From CAWKKW01 sp963850345 (lineage in GTDB: Bacteria > Acidobacteriota > Terriglobia > Terriglobales > Acidobacteriaceae): a stretch of 64,000 nt of DNA. Shown here piece after piece: positions 1 through 9,556 of this stretch. Each line of letters opens with the position of its first letter. Position 1 is the first letter of the stretch. Below the pieces are notes generated by a model. It made no database searches, was not told the origin of the DNA, and saw only the letters and a list, made by a program, of their open reading frames with translations. Where the stretch lies: assembly GCA_963850345.1 (NCBI GenBank), contig CAWKKW010000006.1:186001-250000 (forward strand), written 5' to 3'. Made by a program: the position numbers and the translations under genes.

Positions 1-1095
1 CAAGATGTTGAGGCCGCCGGTTTCCGTGCCCAGCCACATACTGCCTTCGCGATCCTCAAACATCGAAAGCACCAGGTCGCTGCTGAGCCCGTTCTTCGAA
101 GTGAAGGCTTCCAGCTTTCCGTGGAGCATGCGTGCCAGCCCGCGACTGGTTGCCACCCAAACCCCGCCCTCGCGATCTGCGTAGAGAGTCTCAATGCGAT
201 CACCCGGCAGACCTTCCTTCACGCCATAGGTATGGACCCGGCCGTTCTCTTCCACTACCAGGCCGCTTGCTGTGCCGATCAAGACTCGACCCTCGGTGTC
301 TGCCATCAGGGCCGTGATTTCGCTCATGGGCAGCCCCTGCGGCGTTCCCACGAACAACGTCCCGCCGGCCTCGAGCACGCGCAAGCCGGCCCGGGTGCCC
401 ATCCACACACGTCCATCGCGGCTGGTACACAGTGCCTGCACCTCGAGCGATCCTGAACCGGCCGCACCTTCGGTCAGTTGCCCACCTTGCAGTTTCGCCA
501 CGCCCGCATCGGTAGAGATCCACAGCGTTCCATCCGCGGCCTCTGCAATGCTGCTGCTGCTGGACAGCCCCGCGTGGATCGGGTAGCCGCGGAAGTGCTC
601 TCCGCCGAACGACGCCAGTCCCGCCGACGTAAGCGCCCACACGGTTCCAGCGCGGTCCTGAAAGACCGACCAGACGCTGCTGCTCGGCAGTCCCTGTTCC
701 TCGGTGAAGGTGGTGAACTCGAAACCCCGCCGCCGTGTCAGTCCGTTCGCTGTCGCAATCCACAACGCGCCGGAGCGGTCTTCAAAGAGGCTGTTGACGG
801 AGTTGCTGCGCAGCTTCGCCGTCCCCGCGCTTTCGCCCGCGTCGTACACCGCAAACTGCACTCCGTCGAAGCGGACCAACCCGCCCTCAGTCGCCAGCCA
901 GATGTATCCATCGCGAGTCTGCAGCACCGCGTGGACGGTGTTTTGCGGAAGACCGCTGTCCGTCTGCCAGGACTGATGACCGTATTGGTTCAAGGTGCGC
1001 TGCGGATCGAGCGCTCCGGCCGCGGGCACTATCGCGACACTCAAACCCAGAGCGATCGTCTGAAGCAAACGGAGGCTGCCGAGGAGTGTTTGCAT
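1..1095 (-). CDS. Reg_prop beta-propeller sensor protein, N-terminal part (cut by window edge)
   Basis: The reading frame is open from an ATG at 1095 to the window edge, giving 365 residues with no stop. The first ~28 residues look like a signal peptide (hydrophobic stretch ending near PAAGAL). After it come at least seven repeats of the form D-x-x-G-x-(L/V)-W-(I/V/M)-x-T-x-x-G-L, typical of two-component-regulator propeller (Reg_prop, PF07494) blades; the segment starting NQYGHQSWQ followed by TDSGLPQNTV is characteristic of periplasmic sensors in Acidobacteriota. Known family members continue with a Y_Y_Y domain, a membrane helix and a histidine kinase, or a GGDEF or AraC output; that part lies outside the window, so the output type is unknown. 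It is divergent from the hydrolase gene, with 126 bases between the two starts. Confidence 0.85.
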   Translation of the reverse strand, partial: MQTLLGSLRLLQTIALGLSVAIVPAAGALDPQRTLNQYGHQSWQTDSGLPQNTVHAVLQTRDGYIWLATEGGLVRFDGVQFAVYDAGESAGTAKLRSNSVNSLFEDRSGALWIATANGLTRRRGFEFTTFTEEQGLPSSSVWSVFQDRAGTVWALTSAGLASFGGEHFRGYPIHAGLSSSSSIAEAADGTLWISTDAGVAKLQGGQLTEGAAGSGSLEVQALCTSRDGRVWMGTRAGLRVLEAGGTLFVGTPQGLPMSEITALMADTEGRVLIGTASGLVVEENGRVHTYGVKEGLPGDRIETLYADREGGVWVATSRGLARMLHGKLEAFTSKNGLSSDLVLSMFEDREGSMWLGTETGGLNIL

Positions 1096-1221
1096 TGGGT
1101 ACAGGGTGCCTCCATACTACACACCCGCACCCCATGCTATGCCAGAAAGCCTCGCCATCCGGTGCGCACCTGCTCATGTTTTTCCTTGCACAGCGTGCTC
1201 TGTTTTGTGGAGGATGCCTGC

Positions 1222-3009
1222 ATGTTGAACAAGCCTGTACCCTCCCTGCTATTGCTCGTTCTAGCGTGCGCCTTCGTCTTCTCCAGTCCCGGTTGGAGCC
1301 AGCAATCGGCGCCGCTCACCATCGAGCGGAACATTGCCATGAAGACTCGCGACGGCGTGACCCTCTATGCCGACCTGTACCATCCGGAAGGCGATCAGAA
1401 GCTTTCTGTGCTGCTGCAGCGCACCCCCTACAACAAGGCCAACGGCAACGATTTCGGCCGGCGGGCCGCGGCTGCCGGATATCTCGTGGTCATTCAGGAC
1501 GTGCGCGGCCGCTACACCTCCGAGGGCGAGTGGTATCCCTTCAAGCATGAAGTCGAGGACGGCTTCGACACCGTGGAATGGGCCGCAGCGCTGCCCAATT
1601 CAAACGGCAAAGTCGGGATGTTCGGCGGATCGTATGTGGGCGCCACGCAGATGCTCGCGGCCATCGGACATCCGCCGCATCTCGCAGGCATCTGCCCGGT
1701 CGTCACGGCCAGCAACTATCACGAGAACTGGACCTACCAGGGCGGCGCATTTGAGCAGTGGTTTAACGAATCGTGGACCTCCGGACTCGCGCAGGACACC
1801 ATCGATCGCACCATCCGTGACGCCACCAACGCGGTCACCGGCAGCACCGTATTGCCGCTCACGCAGTATCCTCTCTACAACTTGAAGTCGCCTCTTGCGC
1901 CCGCAACCCTCACGCAGCAACTCGCTCCCTACTTCCTCGATTGGCTCGCTCATCCGCTCTACGACAGCTATTGGAAGCAGTGGGCCATTGAAGAGCAATA
2001 CGCCAACATTCAGGTTCCGGCGCTTACAGTTGCAGCTTGGTACGACATCTTTCAAGGGGGGTCGCTGCGCAACTTCGTCGGTCTACAGAAACAGGCCGGC
2101 AACGAGGCCGCCCGGAAAGGTCAGCGGTTGCTGGTCACCATCGGCGGCCACGCCGGCGGCGGCAGAACGATCGGCAGCATCGACTTCGGGCCCGCAGCCG
2201 CCGAGTTCGACGAGAACTCGGTCACCCTCGCCTGGTACGACTTCCTGCTTCAAGGCAAGCAGAACGAATTCGCGACCGACAAGCCAGTAAAGATCTTTGT
2301 GATGGGCGAGAACAAGTGGCGTCTCGAGGATAGCTGGCCGCTCGAACGCGCCAAAGAGAGTCGATACTTCCTGCATTCCAGCGGCAAAGCCAACACGGTT
2401 TCCGGCGATGGAGCGCTCACCACGGCTACGGCAAAGAATGAGCCCACAGATAGTTACGTATACGATCCCGCGAACCCGGCGCCAACCGTCGGCGGCCCGC
2501 TCTGCTGCGATCCGCAGCACCTCGCTGCCGGTCCGCGAGATCAGCGCCCCGTCGAGGCGCGGCCCGACGTGCTGGTCTACTCCACCGCGCCGCTCGAGCA
2601 GGACATGGAAGTCACCGGCCCGGTGAAGCTCGACCTCTACGCCAAGTCATCCGCGGTAGACACGGACTACACTGCCAAGCTGGTCGATGTGGGGCCAGAC
2701 GGCTTTGCGCAGAACCTCACCGAAGGAATTCTGCGCGCCCGTTTCCGCGAATCGACCACCGAAGCGAAGCCGCTGACTCCTGGAACGGTATACCACTACA
2801 CCATCGACATGTGGTCGACCAGCAACGTCTTCCTCAAGGGTCATAGAATCCGCGTCGAGGTGAGCAGCAGTAACTTTCCGCGGTTCGATCGCAATCTGAA
2901 CACTGGAAAGAGCGCCGCGGAAAGTCAAGCAACAGTGCAAGCTACGAATAGCATTTTGCACGACGCTGCACACCCATCCTCGCTGGACTTGCCTGTCGTG
3001 CCCAGATAA
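1222..3009 (+). CDS. CocE/NonD family secreted hydrolase (X-Pro dipeptidyl-peptidase S15 fold)
   Basis: 595-residue alpha/beta hydrolase. I start at ATG 1222 because it has a GGAGG site about 9 bases upstream and opens directly into a signal peptide (residues 1-27, ending WSQQ); the frame stays open upstream to 478, but that part overlaps the divergent sensor gene and its composition is not coding-like. The nucleophile is Ser137 in G-G-S-Y-V-G; Asp275 (AAWYDIF) and His310 (GGHAGGG) complete a plausible triad. The C-terminal 200 residues form the jelly-roll domain of the family (DLYAKSSAVDTDYTAKLVDV region), followed by HRIRVEVSSSNFPRFDRN. Family members cleave esters, amides or acyl bonds (cocaine esterase, glutaryl-7-ACA acylase, Xaa-Pro peptidase); the natural substrate cannot be read from sequence. 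Likely periplasmic or secreted. Confidence 0.88.
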   Translation: MLNKPVPSLLLLVLACAFVFSSPGWSQQSAPLTIERNIAMKTRDGVTLYADLYHPEGDQKLSVLLQRTPYNKANGNDFGRRAAAAGYLVVIQDVRGRYTSEGEWYPFKHEVEDGFDTVEWAAALPNSNGKVGMFGGSYVGATQMLAAIGHPPHLAGICPVVTASNYHENWTYQGGAFEQWFNESWTSGLAQDTIDRTIRDATNAVTGSTVLPLTQYPLYNLKSPLAPATLTQQLAPYFLDWLAHPLYDSYWKQWAIEEQYANIQVPALTVAAWYDIFQGGSLRNFVGLQKQAGNEAARKGQRLLVTIGGHAGGGRTIGSIDFGPAAAEFDENSVTLAWYDFLLQGKQNEFATDKPVKIFVMGENKWRLEDSWPLERAKESRYFLHSSGKANTVSGDGALTTATAKNEPTDSYVYDPANPAPTVGGPLCCDPQHLAAGPRDQRPVEARPDVLVYSTAPLEQDMEVTGPVKLDLYAKSSAVDTDYTAKLVDVGPDGFAQNLTEGILRARFRESTTEAKPLTPGTVYHYTIDMWSTSNVFLKGHRIRVEVSSSNFPRFDRNLNTGKSAAESQATVQATNSILHDAAHPSSLDLPVVPR

Positions 3010-3081
3010 GGCGAGCGGGGAGAGTAAAAAGAAGTGCGGGAGTACTAAGAGAGGATATCGAAGTCGATTGGAAAGTCGAAC

Positions 3082-4383
3082 TCAGAGATGCTCGTGCCGG
3101 AAGTTACGAGCATCTCGCCCGACATAATCGCGGACCAACTGTCCCGACCCTTCCAGCTGGTACTTGTAGGTCACCAGGCCCTCAAGGCCGACCGGGCCGC
3201 GAGCGTGTAGCTTGCTCGTGCTGACGCCGACTTCGGCGCCAAACCCGTATCGAAATCCATCCGCAAACCGCGTCGAGCAGTTATGGTACACACCCGCGGA
3301 ATCCACCTCGTTCAGAAAGCGCCGCGCGGTCTCGGCATCGCCTGTCACGATCGCCTCGGTGTGATGGGAGCCATGCTTCTCGATGTGCTCCATCGCCGCG
3401 TCCACATCTGCAACCAATTCGATGGCCAGCACCAGGTCTGAATACTCGGTGTGCCACTCCTCGTCGCCGACAAGCTCCACATCCGGCAGAATGGCTCTGA
3501 CCCGCGCCGATCCACGGACCCGCACGCCCTTCTCCTTCAGCGCACGATAGACTTCGGGAAGAAACTCCTCCGCAATTCCGGAATGCACCAGCACCGTCTC
3601 CACCGCATTGCACGCCGCTGGATACTGAATCTTGCTGTCGACCACAATGTTAATGGCCATTGCGAGGTCAGCCGCTGCATCCACGTAGATGTGGCAAACA
3701 CCATCGGCGTGTCCGAGCACGGGAATCTGCGTGTTGTTTTGAATATGCTGCACCAGGGCATTCGAGCCGCGCGGAATCACCAGGTCGATGGTCCCTGTCA
3801 TCCCCAACAACGCCTGCACCGCTTCGCGCCCATACACGCCGCAGACCGCATCGTTGGGGATCGCGGTTTCCGTCAGACCCTCTCGAATTGCGGCGAGCAG
3901 CGCGCTCATCGTGCGCTCCACTTCCTTTCCACCTTTCAACAAGACCGCGTTGCCTGACTTGATGGCCAGGGCGCTGATCTGCGTGATCGCATCGGGTCTA
4001 GCCTCGAAGATCACGGCCAGCACGCCGAGCGGACAACTGATCTTCTTGAGCACCAGCCCGTCATCGAGGATCGTGCGGTCGAGAACTTGCCCGGCCGGGT
4101 CCGCCAATTCGCGCACCGCGAGCACGCCTTCAATCATCGTCCTCAGCTTGTCTTCGTTGAGCGTCAGCCGCTGAAACAGAGCCCGCGACAGCTCGCCCTT
4201 TGCGACCAGCGCCTCGGCAGCTTTTACATCCTCTGCGTTTGCGGCCAATATCTCTGGGGCGTGCAACTCCAGCTTCGCCGCGATCCTGGTAAGTGCGTCA
4301 TTTTTTTCAGATGTGGACGCAGCCGCCAGCCGGCGGCTCGACTTCTTCGCAGCCTGCGCGATCTGGGCCACCTCGGCGTTCAT
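3082..4383 (-). CDS. proA: Gamma-glutamyl phosphate reductase (glutamate-5-semialdehyde dehydrogenase)
   Basis: 433 residues, close to the usual ~417. It reduces gamma-glutamyl phosphate to glutamate-5-semialdehyde with NADPH, the second step of proline synthesis. The catalytic cysteine is Cys258 in Y-P-A-A-C-N-A-V-E-T; the NADP-binding aldehyde-dehydrogenase fold is seen in IFEARPDAITQ (126-136) and LLKGGKEVERT (148-158). The C-terminal GVSTSKLHARGPVGLEGL is the conserved ending of ProA. The ATG at 4383 overlaps the proB stop by 4 bases (4380-4383), so the two are translationally coupled in the order proB-proA. No intrinsic terminator is visible after the stop at 3082. Confidence 0.97.
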   Translation of the reverse strand: MNAEVAQIAQAAKKSSRRLAAASTSEKNDALTRIAAKLELHAPEILAANAEDVKAAEALVAKGELSRALFQRLTLNEDKLRTMIEGVLAVRELADPAGQVLDRTILDDGLVLKKISCPLGVLAVIFEARPDAITQISALAIKSGNAVLLKGGKEVERTMSALLAAIREGLTETAIPNDAVCGVYGREAVQALLGMTGTIDLVIPRGSNALVQHIQNNTQIPVLGHADGVCHIYVDAAADLAMAINIVVDSKIQYPAACNAVETVLVHSGIAEEFLPEVYRALKEKGVRVRGSARVRAILPDVELVGDEEWHTEYSDLVLAIELVADVDAAMEHIEKHGSHHTEAIVTGDAETARRFLNEVDSAGVYHNCSTRFADGFRYGFGAEVGVSTSKLHARGPVGLEGLVTYKYQLEGSGQLVRDYVGRDARNFRHEHL

Positions 4384-5240
4384 GCCTCGCTCCGCACACT
4401 GGCAGGATGAAATACTGTTCCAATATCGTCACCAGCACAGATACGTTCCACGACGCCAGGAATTCGTCCGTTGGTAATCACCGCAATCTTGCCCGCCTCG
4501 ACCACGATTCGCGCAGCCTCGATCTTGGTTGCCATGCCGCCGCGTCCGCGGGCCCGTCCAGCCTTGGCATACGCCACCAGGTCGGGCGTAATCTCCTCAA
4601 CCTGGGGAACCAGCGCCGCTCCCTCCTCGTTCGGATGATCCGTATACAACCCATTCACATCCGATAGCAGGATCAACAGATCCGCATCGACCTTGGTCAG
4701 CACCAGCGCAGAGAGCTTGTCGTTGTCGCCGAAAACGCGCGTACTGCCGCCCACATGATCCGGGCGATCGAGCTCCAACGTAGATACCGAATCGTTCTCA
4801 TTAATAATCGGAACTACACCTAGCTTCAGCAGCGTCGCCAGTGTGGCATGCAAATTTAAGTCCCGTACGGGATCGAGGAAGTCTTCTTCCGTAAGCAAAA
4901 TCTGAGCGGTGATTACATCGAAATGCCGAAACGCATCTTCGTAGAGCGTCATCAGGCGGCTCTGGCCGATGGCCGCGCAGGCCTGTTTTAACGCAAGTTC
5001 CGAGGGCGATTTCTCCAGCTGCAGGCACTTCGCACCGAGTCCGATTGCGCCCGACGAAACCAGCAGCACCTGCTTGCCGCTGCGCAGGATGTTGACCGCT
5101 GCTTCGACCAGCCCATACACCAGGCCAACGGCCGGCGCGCCGTCATCGCGCATGATGACGTTGGTCCCTACCTTGATCACGATGCGTTGGGCCGACGCCA
5201 CTCGCTGGCGTATCTGCAGCGCGCTTCCTATCTCATGCAT
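4380..5240 (-). CDS. proB: Glutamate 5-kinase, short form without PUA domain
   Basis: Phosphorylates L-glutamate with ATP, the first and normally feedback-regulated step of proline synthesis. 286 residues with a complete amino-acid-kinase domain: VIKVGTN (21-27), SSGAIGLG (62-69) and the glutamate/proline-binding loop NENDSVS (147-153). E. coli ProB is 367 residues because of a C-terminal PUA domain; here the protein ends right after the kinase fold (GTVFHPASVRSEA), so the PUA domain is absent. It is the first gene of the proBA pair, and the upstream DUF5996 gene ends only 20 bases before its ATG, so all three may share a transcript. Confidence 0.96.
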   Translation of the reverse strand: MHEIGSALQIRQRVASAQRIVIKVGTNVIMRDDGAPAVGLVYGLVEAAVNILRSGKQVLLVSSGAIGLGAKCLQLEKSPSELALKQACAAIGQSRLMTLYEDAFRHFDVITAQILLTEEDFLDPVRDLNLHATLATLLKLGVVPIINENDSVSTLELDRPDHVGGSTRVFGDNDKLSALVLTKVDADLLILLSDVNGLYTDHPNEEGAALVPQVEEITPDLVAYAKAGRARGRGGMATKIEAARIVVEAGKIAVITNGRIPGVVERICAGDDIGTVFHPASVRSEA

Positions 5241-5260
5241 AACACTTCAAAGGTATCAGG

Positions 5261-6262
5261 TCAGCCGCCACACAGAGCCGCACAATTCCGGTAGGGTCGG
5301 GTGACGACCGGCTGCAGGCAGGCGCAAACGCGTGTTCGCGAAACCTCTACGCCCCTCACCAATGCTGCGGGATGTTGCGTTCGCTCCAGCGCGGCGCGGT
5401 CCCAGCCGGCAAGATCCGCCGCGGTCGTGTAGCTGCTCTCGAGAAAACGAAGCAGGTCTTCTTCGGGCGAAGCAGCCGTGCGCACGTCCTCATACTTGCA
5501 AAGAAATTCCTTCAGCTGATCGCTGTAAAACGCCTTCCCCGGCGCGATGCTGCGCTGTGCCAGACCCGCCGGCTCTGGCGCTGCATAGCAGTAAAACGCA
5601 GCTTCGCCAAACCCGTTCCCCGGCCAGAATCCCGCGCTGATCACCTCGTGCGAATAGGCCTCCTGTGTGATCCGGTCCGCACCATCGCGCGGTGGGGCGG
5701 GCCTCCCGGAAAACCGGGTGACCGCCAGATCCATACTGCCCCAGAAAAAGTGAATCGGACTTGTCTTACCCAGGAAGGGCACCTGAAAGCGGCGAAACAC
5801 CGAATCGCAGCGTTGCAGGACGCGCCAGAAACGCGCCGCATACTCCGGGTCGTAGCTCTTGTGCTGCTCATCCTGCTCGAATGGAATCGGATTCGGAATC
5901 TCTACCGGTGTTGTCCAGATGCGTGCGTCGATTTCCAGCTCCTTCAACACCCCAAGGTAGTCGCGATAGAAAGACGCCACCGACTGTGGCTTGAAGCTGA
6001 GCGCTGCCGTCTTTCCCGTGCTGGAGAGAAACAGCAGCCGATGATCGAGGAAATCAAACTCCATTTCGAATGGAGAGTCGTCGTACGGAATGGAGCCGGT
6101 TGTCAGACCGCGTGGCGAAACGAAAAACGTCACGTTCCACCAGTGGTTTCGCAGCGGGGTCAACGCGAGCTTGGTCTTGCCGACAATCTGCATCCACATG
6201 TGGAGCGTCTCTGCCGTATCTTGCCACTCCTGCCAGGGTAATGCGGGCCAGGCATCCTGCAT
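5261..6262 (-). CDS. DUF5996 family protein
   Basis: 333 residues, soluble, no signal peptide. The opening (WPALPWQEWQDTAETLHMW), a central SPIHFFWGSMDLAVTRFSGR and AYSHEVISAGFWPG are the conserved blocks of the DUF5996 family, whose function is unknown. The W/H-rich conserved blocks suggest an enzyme or ligand-binding protein, but I see no known catalytic motif. The C-terminal tail after AGWDRAALE (about 35 residues, with three Cys) looks like extra sequence beyond the usual family end. The start ATG has GAGGTG 6 bases upstream. It lies 109 bases downstream of the decarboxylase gene and 20 bases before proB on the same strand. Confidence 0.8.
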   Translation of the reverse strand: MQDAWPALPWQEWQDTAETLHMWMQIVGKTKLALTPLRNHWWNVTFFVSPRGLTTGSIPYDDSPFEMEFDFLDHRLLFLSSTGKTAALSFKPQSVASFYRDYLGVLKELEIDARIWTTPVEIPNPIPFEQDEQHKSYDPEYAARFWRVLQRCDSVFRRFQVPFLGKTSPIHFFWGSMDLAVTRFSGRPAPPRDGADRITQEAYSHEVISAGFWPGNGFGEAAFYCYAAPEPAGLAQRSIAPGKAFYSDQLKEFLCKYEDVRTAASPEEDLLRFLESSYTTAADLAGWDRAALERTQHPAALVRGVEVSRTRVCACLQPVVTRPYRNCAALCGG

Positions 6263-6371
6263 ACGTCACCTCGTAGTCCATCATCCTTGCACGCGCTGCT
6301 CGCCGTGTCATCCCAGAACGCAACGCCGCCTTCAGCAGATCAGGGCAGGTCTCTCTCGGCTGTTGATCCTC

Positions 6372-8780
6372 TTATTCGGTCATGCGCAGCGGCTTGATTC
6401 CATTACGACGCTTTTTGACCGGCGGCGCGGAGGTCGGAGGCCTATGCCGGGCCGAGTGTTGCTTGGGCTCCCCTTGTTCTTCAATCACCCCGCGCAGCCA
6501 GTAATCTCCCTGCGCGTCTACCTCGATACCATGCACTTCGCGCTCGAACCCCGGGAATCGCTTGCCGAACTCCTCTGTCGCCATCAATAGCCGGATCGTC
6601 GGACTATCCGGGCCGCCCAGCCGTTCGCCGGGCATCCGCACCGGAATCCCCGGAGGGTAGGGAACCAGCATCACGCCGGTGATCCGGTTGGCCACTTCGG
6701 TCAGCTTTACCTTTTCCGTCCCGTTTCGTATCAGCTTCTGATACGTCTTCGCGGGCGTCAGCACCGGGTCGGGATCTACATCGCATGCCTCGTGCACCAG
6801 GCCTGTCAGGTTCAACTCCACCATGCTCGCGTGCATCTGGTCGCTCAGCTCGCGCAGGGTCAGGTTGCGATACCGGTTGGGATACTTGGTCACCAGCTCC
6901 GGCAGCGCCTCTTCGAGGGTGGCCTCGGTGTCGTAGAGCCGCTTGAATTCGAACAGGTTCTCGAGCAGGCTGCCCCACTTTCCTTTGGAGGTTCCGACAC
7001 TGAACAGCACCAGCACCGTGTAGTCACCTGTTCGCGCAATCTCGACGCGCCGTCCGTCCAGAAACTCCGTCAAAATCGCCGCTGGAATGCCACGCTCCGA
7101 CAGCCGCCCGCCCGAGTCGACGCCCGGCATCAGGATGGTCACCTTGGTCGGATCCAGCATGCAGTAACCGTCGTCGATGTCCTCGTCCTTAAACCCGTGC
7201 CATTCTTCGCCCGGCTTCAAGGTCCAGCAACTTGGCGAGTTCGCGAGCAGGTTATCGGGAGCTTCTTCAAACAGGTACGTCTGTCCCTCCAGCGGGTCTG
7301 TGACCTGGTCGGGCTGAAAGAGACGGAAGAACCATCCATCGCCGTCGGAGGCCGCTCGCAACCGGTGAGCCACTGACGACATGGCCTTACGAAAACTAAT
7401 CGCGTCGTACACCGTCTCATTCATCAGCGTCGGGCCTGCGGGCTCATCCATCATCGCGGCAGCTACATCGAGCGACGCAATCATCGGGTAGAACGGCGAC
7501 GTCGTACCGTGCATCATGAACGACTCGTTGAACTGGTCATACTCGAGCGGCGCGCGCGGGCTCAGCTTCACGTGAATCATCGAAGCCATCGAGAACGCAG
7601 CCAGCATCTTGTGTGTCGATTGCACCGCGAAAATGGCGGGACGGTCAGGCATATCTTCGGGCACGTCCATGGCAAACCGGCCGCGATAGATCTGGTGGAA
7701 CTTGGCGTAGGCGTACCACGCTTCATCAAAGTGAATGCGCGGAACGGTCTTAGCGAGCTCTGTAACCACGCGGGTTACGTCATAGCACAACCCGTCATAC
7801 GTTGAGTTCGTCACGACGGCATACGTCGGCTCTTTTGAAACAGCATCGGCCGCAAATGGACTCTTCGCGATCAGTTCTCGAATATGTTCCGGACTGAACC
7901 GCGCCAGCGGCACCAGCCCAATCATTCCGTAACCGTTGCGGGTGGGTTTGAAGTAAACCGGCCGCGCACCCGTCACCGTCAGCGAATGGCAGATGGACTT
8001 ATGGCAGTTTGCATCGGCTAGAACGATGTCGTCCTGCCCGATGACCCCATGTCCCACAATCTGGTTTGAAGTCGACGATCCACCCAGGACGTAGAACGTC
8101 CAGTCCGCGCCGAAGATGCGAGCAGCGTTCCGCTCCGACTCGCCCGGAGGCCCGATGTGATCGAGCCACGATCCCAGCGGGGCCGTTGAAATGCCCAGGT
8201 CTGACCGCATCAGGTTCTCGCCAAAGAAGCGATGAAACTCCATTCCTACCGGGTGCTTCAGAAACGCAACTCCGCCCATGTGGCCGGGCGCGTCCCATGA
8301 ATAGGCGCCCTGGTCCGTGTACTCCTTCAACTGGCGGAAATACGGCGGTAGCAGTTGCTCGTTATAGCGTTCGACCGCGAAGTCCACGCGGTTCGCAATG
8401 AAGGCCGGCGTGTCGCCGAAGAGGTGAATGTATTCATGCACCTGCTTCACCACTTCAAGGGGCAACTCGCTCACCAGCGTGCGATCTGCGATCAGGAAGA
8501 TGGGGACCTTTTTGTTGCGGCGGCGCACTGCGCGAATAATCTTCAACGCGGCGCGCTCATCAAACTGGTGTTCGCCTTCCAAGTCCCAATCCAGCAGGAT
8601 GGCACTATGCGAGGGATCGGATTTTACGAGTGAGAGGCCATCTTCCGGCGTAGAGGTTCGGACAACCTCATAGCCCTCTTCTGAAATTGCGGAACAAAGA
8701 CGCTCCATTGCACGATCTGATACCGAATCGGAGCCACCCACTTCGCTCGCAATCAGTAAAACCCAACGACCTTCAGCCAT
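6372..8780 (-). CDS. Orn/Lys/Arg decarboxylase (PLP fold type I, probable arginine decarboxylase)
   Basis: 802 residues. The first ~130 residues form the receiver-like wing domain of bacterial basic amino acid decarboxylases (Orn/Lys/Arg N-terminal domain; LLDWDLEGEH at 62-71). The PLP domain follows: GDHMGG-type segment WDAPGHMGG (162-170), Asp352 in HFDEAWYAYAKFH (contacts the PLP ring nitrogen), and Lys391 in S-T-H-K-M-L, the expected Schiff-base lysine. The C-terminal domain carries the family PYPPGIPVRMPGE block near residue 735. The enzyme decarboxylates arginine, lysine or ornithine to a polyamine or diamine and CO2. Overall length and the wing domain resemble AdiA, CadA and SpeC; substrate specificity is inferred only, arginine being the common annotation in Acidobacteriota. 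No antiporter gene is adjacent, so a role in acid resistance is not supported here. Confidence 0.9.
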   Translation of the reverse strand: MAEGRWVLLIASEVGGSDSVSDRAMERLCSAISEEGYEVVRTSTPEDGLSLVKSDPSHSAILLDWDLEGEHQFDERAALKIIRAVRRRNKKVPIFLIADRTLVSELPLEVVKQVHEYIHLFGDTPAFIANRVDFAVERYNEQLLPPYFRQLKEYTDQGAYSWDAPGHMGGVAFLKHPVGMEFHRFFGENLMRSDLGISTAPLGSWLDHIGPPGESERNAARIFGADWTFYVLGGSSTSNQIVGHGVIGQDDIVLADANCHKSICHSLTVTGARPVYFKPTRNGYGMIGLVPLARFSPEHIRELIAKSPFAADAVSKEPTYAVVTNSTYDGLCYDVTRVVTELAKTVPRIHFDEAWYAYAKFHQIYRGRFAMDVPEDMPDRPAIFAVQSTHKMLAAFSMASMIHVKLSPRAPLEYDQFNESFMMHGTTSPFYPMIASLDVAAAMMDEPAGPTLMNETVYDAISFRKAMSSVAHRLRAASDGDGWFFRLFQPDQVTDPLEGQTYLFEEAPDNLLANSPSCWTLKPGEEWHGFKDEDIDDGYCMLDPTKVTILMPGVDSGGRLSERGIPAAILTEFLDGRRVEIARTGDYTVLVLFSVGTSKGKWGSLLENLFEFKRLYDTEATLEEALPELVTKYPNRYRNLTLRELSDQMHASMVELNLTGLVHEACDVDPDPVLTPAKTYQKLIRNGTEKVKLTEVANRITGVMLVPYPPGIPVRMPGERLGGPDSPTIRLLMATEEFGKRFPGFEREVHGIEVDAQGDYWLRGVIEEQGEPKQHSARHRPPTSAPPVKKRRNGIKPLRMTE

Positions 8781-8941
8781 AGACCTACCGGATCTCCAAA
8801 CGTGATTCTACAGGCAACTTTCCCGTGCAACGGCCTGCGCAGCCCAAAACTCCGCGCGTACGCTTTTGCACCTGGACAAAGTCTATGGCCGCGATGATGA
8901 ATGGACTGTGAATAACGCTGGCACCTGCATGAGGACTGGGG

Positions 8942-9556
8942 TCAGAGCCAGCCCTTGGTGCGCGCGATGCGTGCGGCTTCGACGCGATTTGAGGCTCCCA
9001 CTTTGCTGATCGCCTCTGACAGGTAGTTTCGTACCGTACCCTCTGACAAGCCTAGCTCTGTCGCGATCTCAAGCGAAGTCTTTCCATCGCCCGCCCGCCA
9101 AAGAATCTGGCGCTCGCGATCGGTCAGTGGATCCTGCACCGTGCCCCACGCCTCGGCCGCAAGTTGCGGATCGACCACGCGCAACCCGCGATGCACGCGA
9201 CGTACTGCTTCGGAGAGTTCGGCGGCAGGGCGGTCTTTCAGCAGATAGCCTTGCGCGCCTGCATCGAGGGCGCGGCGCAGATAGCCCGGTCGTGCAAACG
9301 TAGTGAGAATGATGACTCGCGTCTGCGGATAGCGCTCCCGCACCTCGGCCGCCAGCGTCAGCCCCGTCATCTCCGGCATTTCGATATCGGTGACCAGAAT
9401 GTCCGGCCTGCACCGCGCTACAGTGGCCAATGCGTCGCGACCATTTCCGGCTTTGCCGATCACGGCGATGTCAGTCTCTGTCTCGAGTAGCGCAGCCAGC
9501 GCGCCCAGCACCATGGCCTGGTCTTCAGCGATCACGACTTGAATCTTCTTATTCAC
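8942..9556 (-). CDS. NarL/FixJ (DesR-type) response regulator
   Basis: 204 residues: receiver domain (acidic pocket E11-D12, phospho-acceptor Asp57 in VTDIEMPEMTG, Lys near 107 in LLKDRP) followed by a LuxR-type helix-turn-helix (about 140-200; DRERQILWRAGDGKTSLEIA). The start is GTG at 9556, which overlaps the upstream kinase by 8 bases, so the pair is translationally coupled. It is the last gene of a four-gene run with an ABC ATPase, ABC permease and histidine kinase, the same order as Bacillus yvfR-yvfS-yvfT-yvfU and linearmycin-resistance operons. It probably activates the exporter genes in response to a membrane-active signal (inference). Confidence 0.93.
   Translation of the reverse strand: MNKKIQVVIAEDQAMVLGALAALLETETDIAVIGKAGNGRDALATVARCRPDILVTDIEMPEMTGLTLAAEVRERYPQTRVIILTTFARPGYLRRALDAGAQGYLLKDRPAAELSEAVRRVHRGLRVVDPQLAAEAWGTVQDPLTDRERQILWRAGDGKTSLEIATELGLSEGTVRNYLSEAISKVGASNRVEAARIARTKGWL

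Noticed and set aside
478..1221. In-frame extension upstream of the CocE-type hydrolase gene
   Set aside because: It overlaps the divergent propeller sensor gene, has no domain, and the signal peptide with a ribosome-binding site begins at 1222.
5372..6241. 289-residue plus-strand open frame opposite the DUF5996 gene
   Set aside because: Arg/Leu-rich shadow frame; the minus-strand protein matches a known family.
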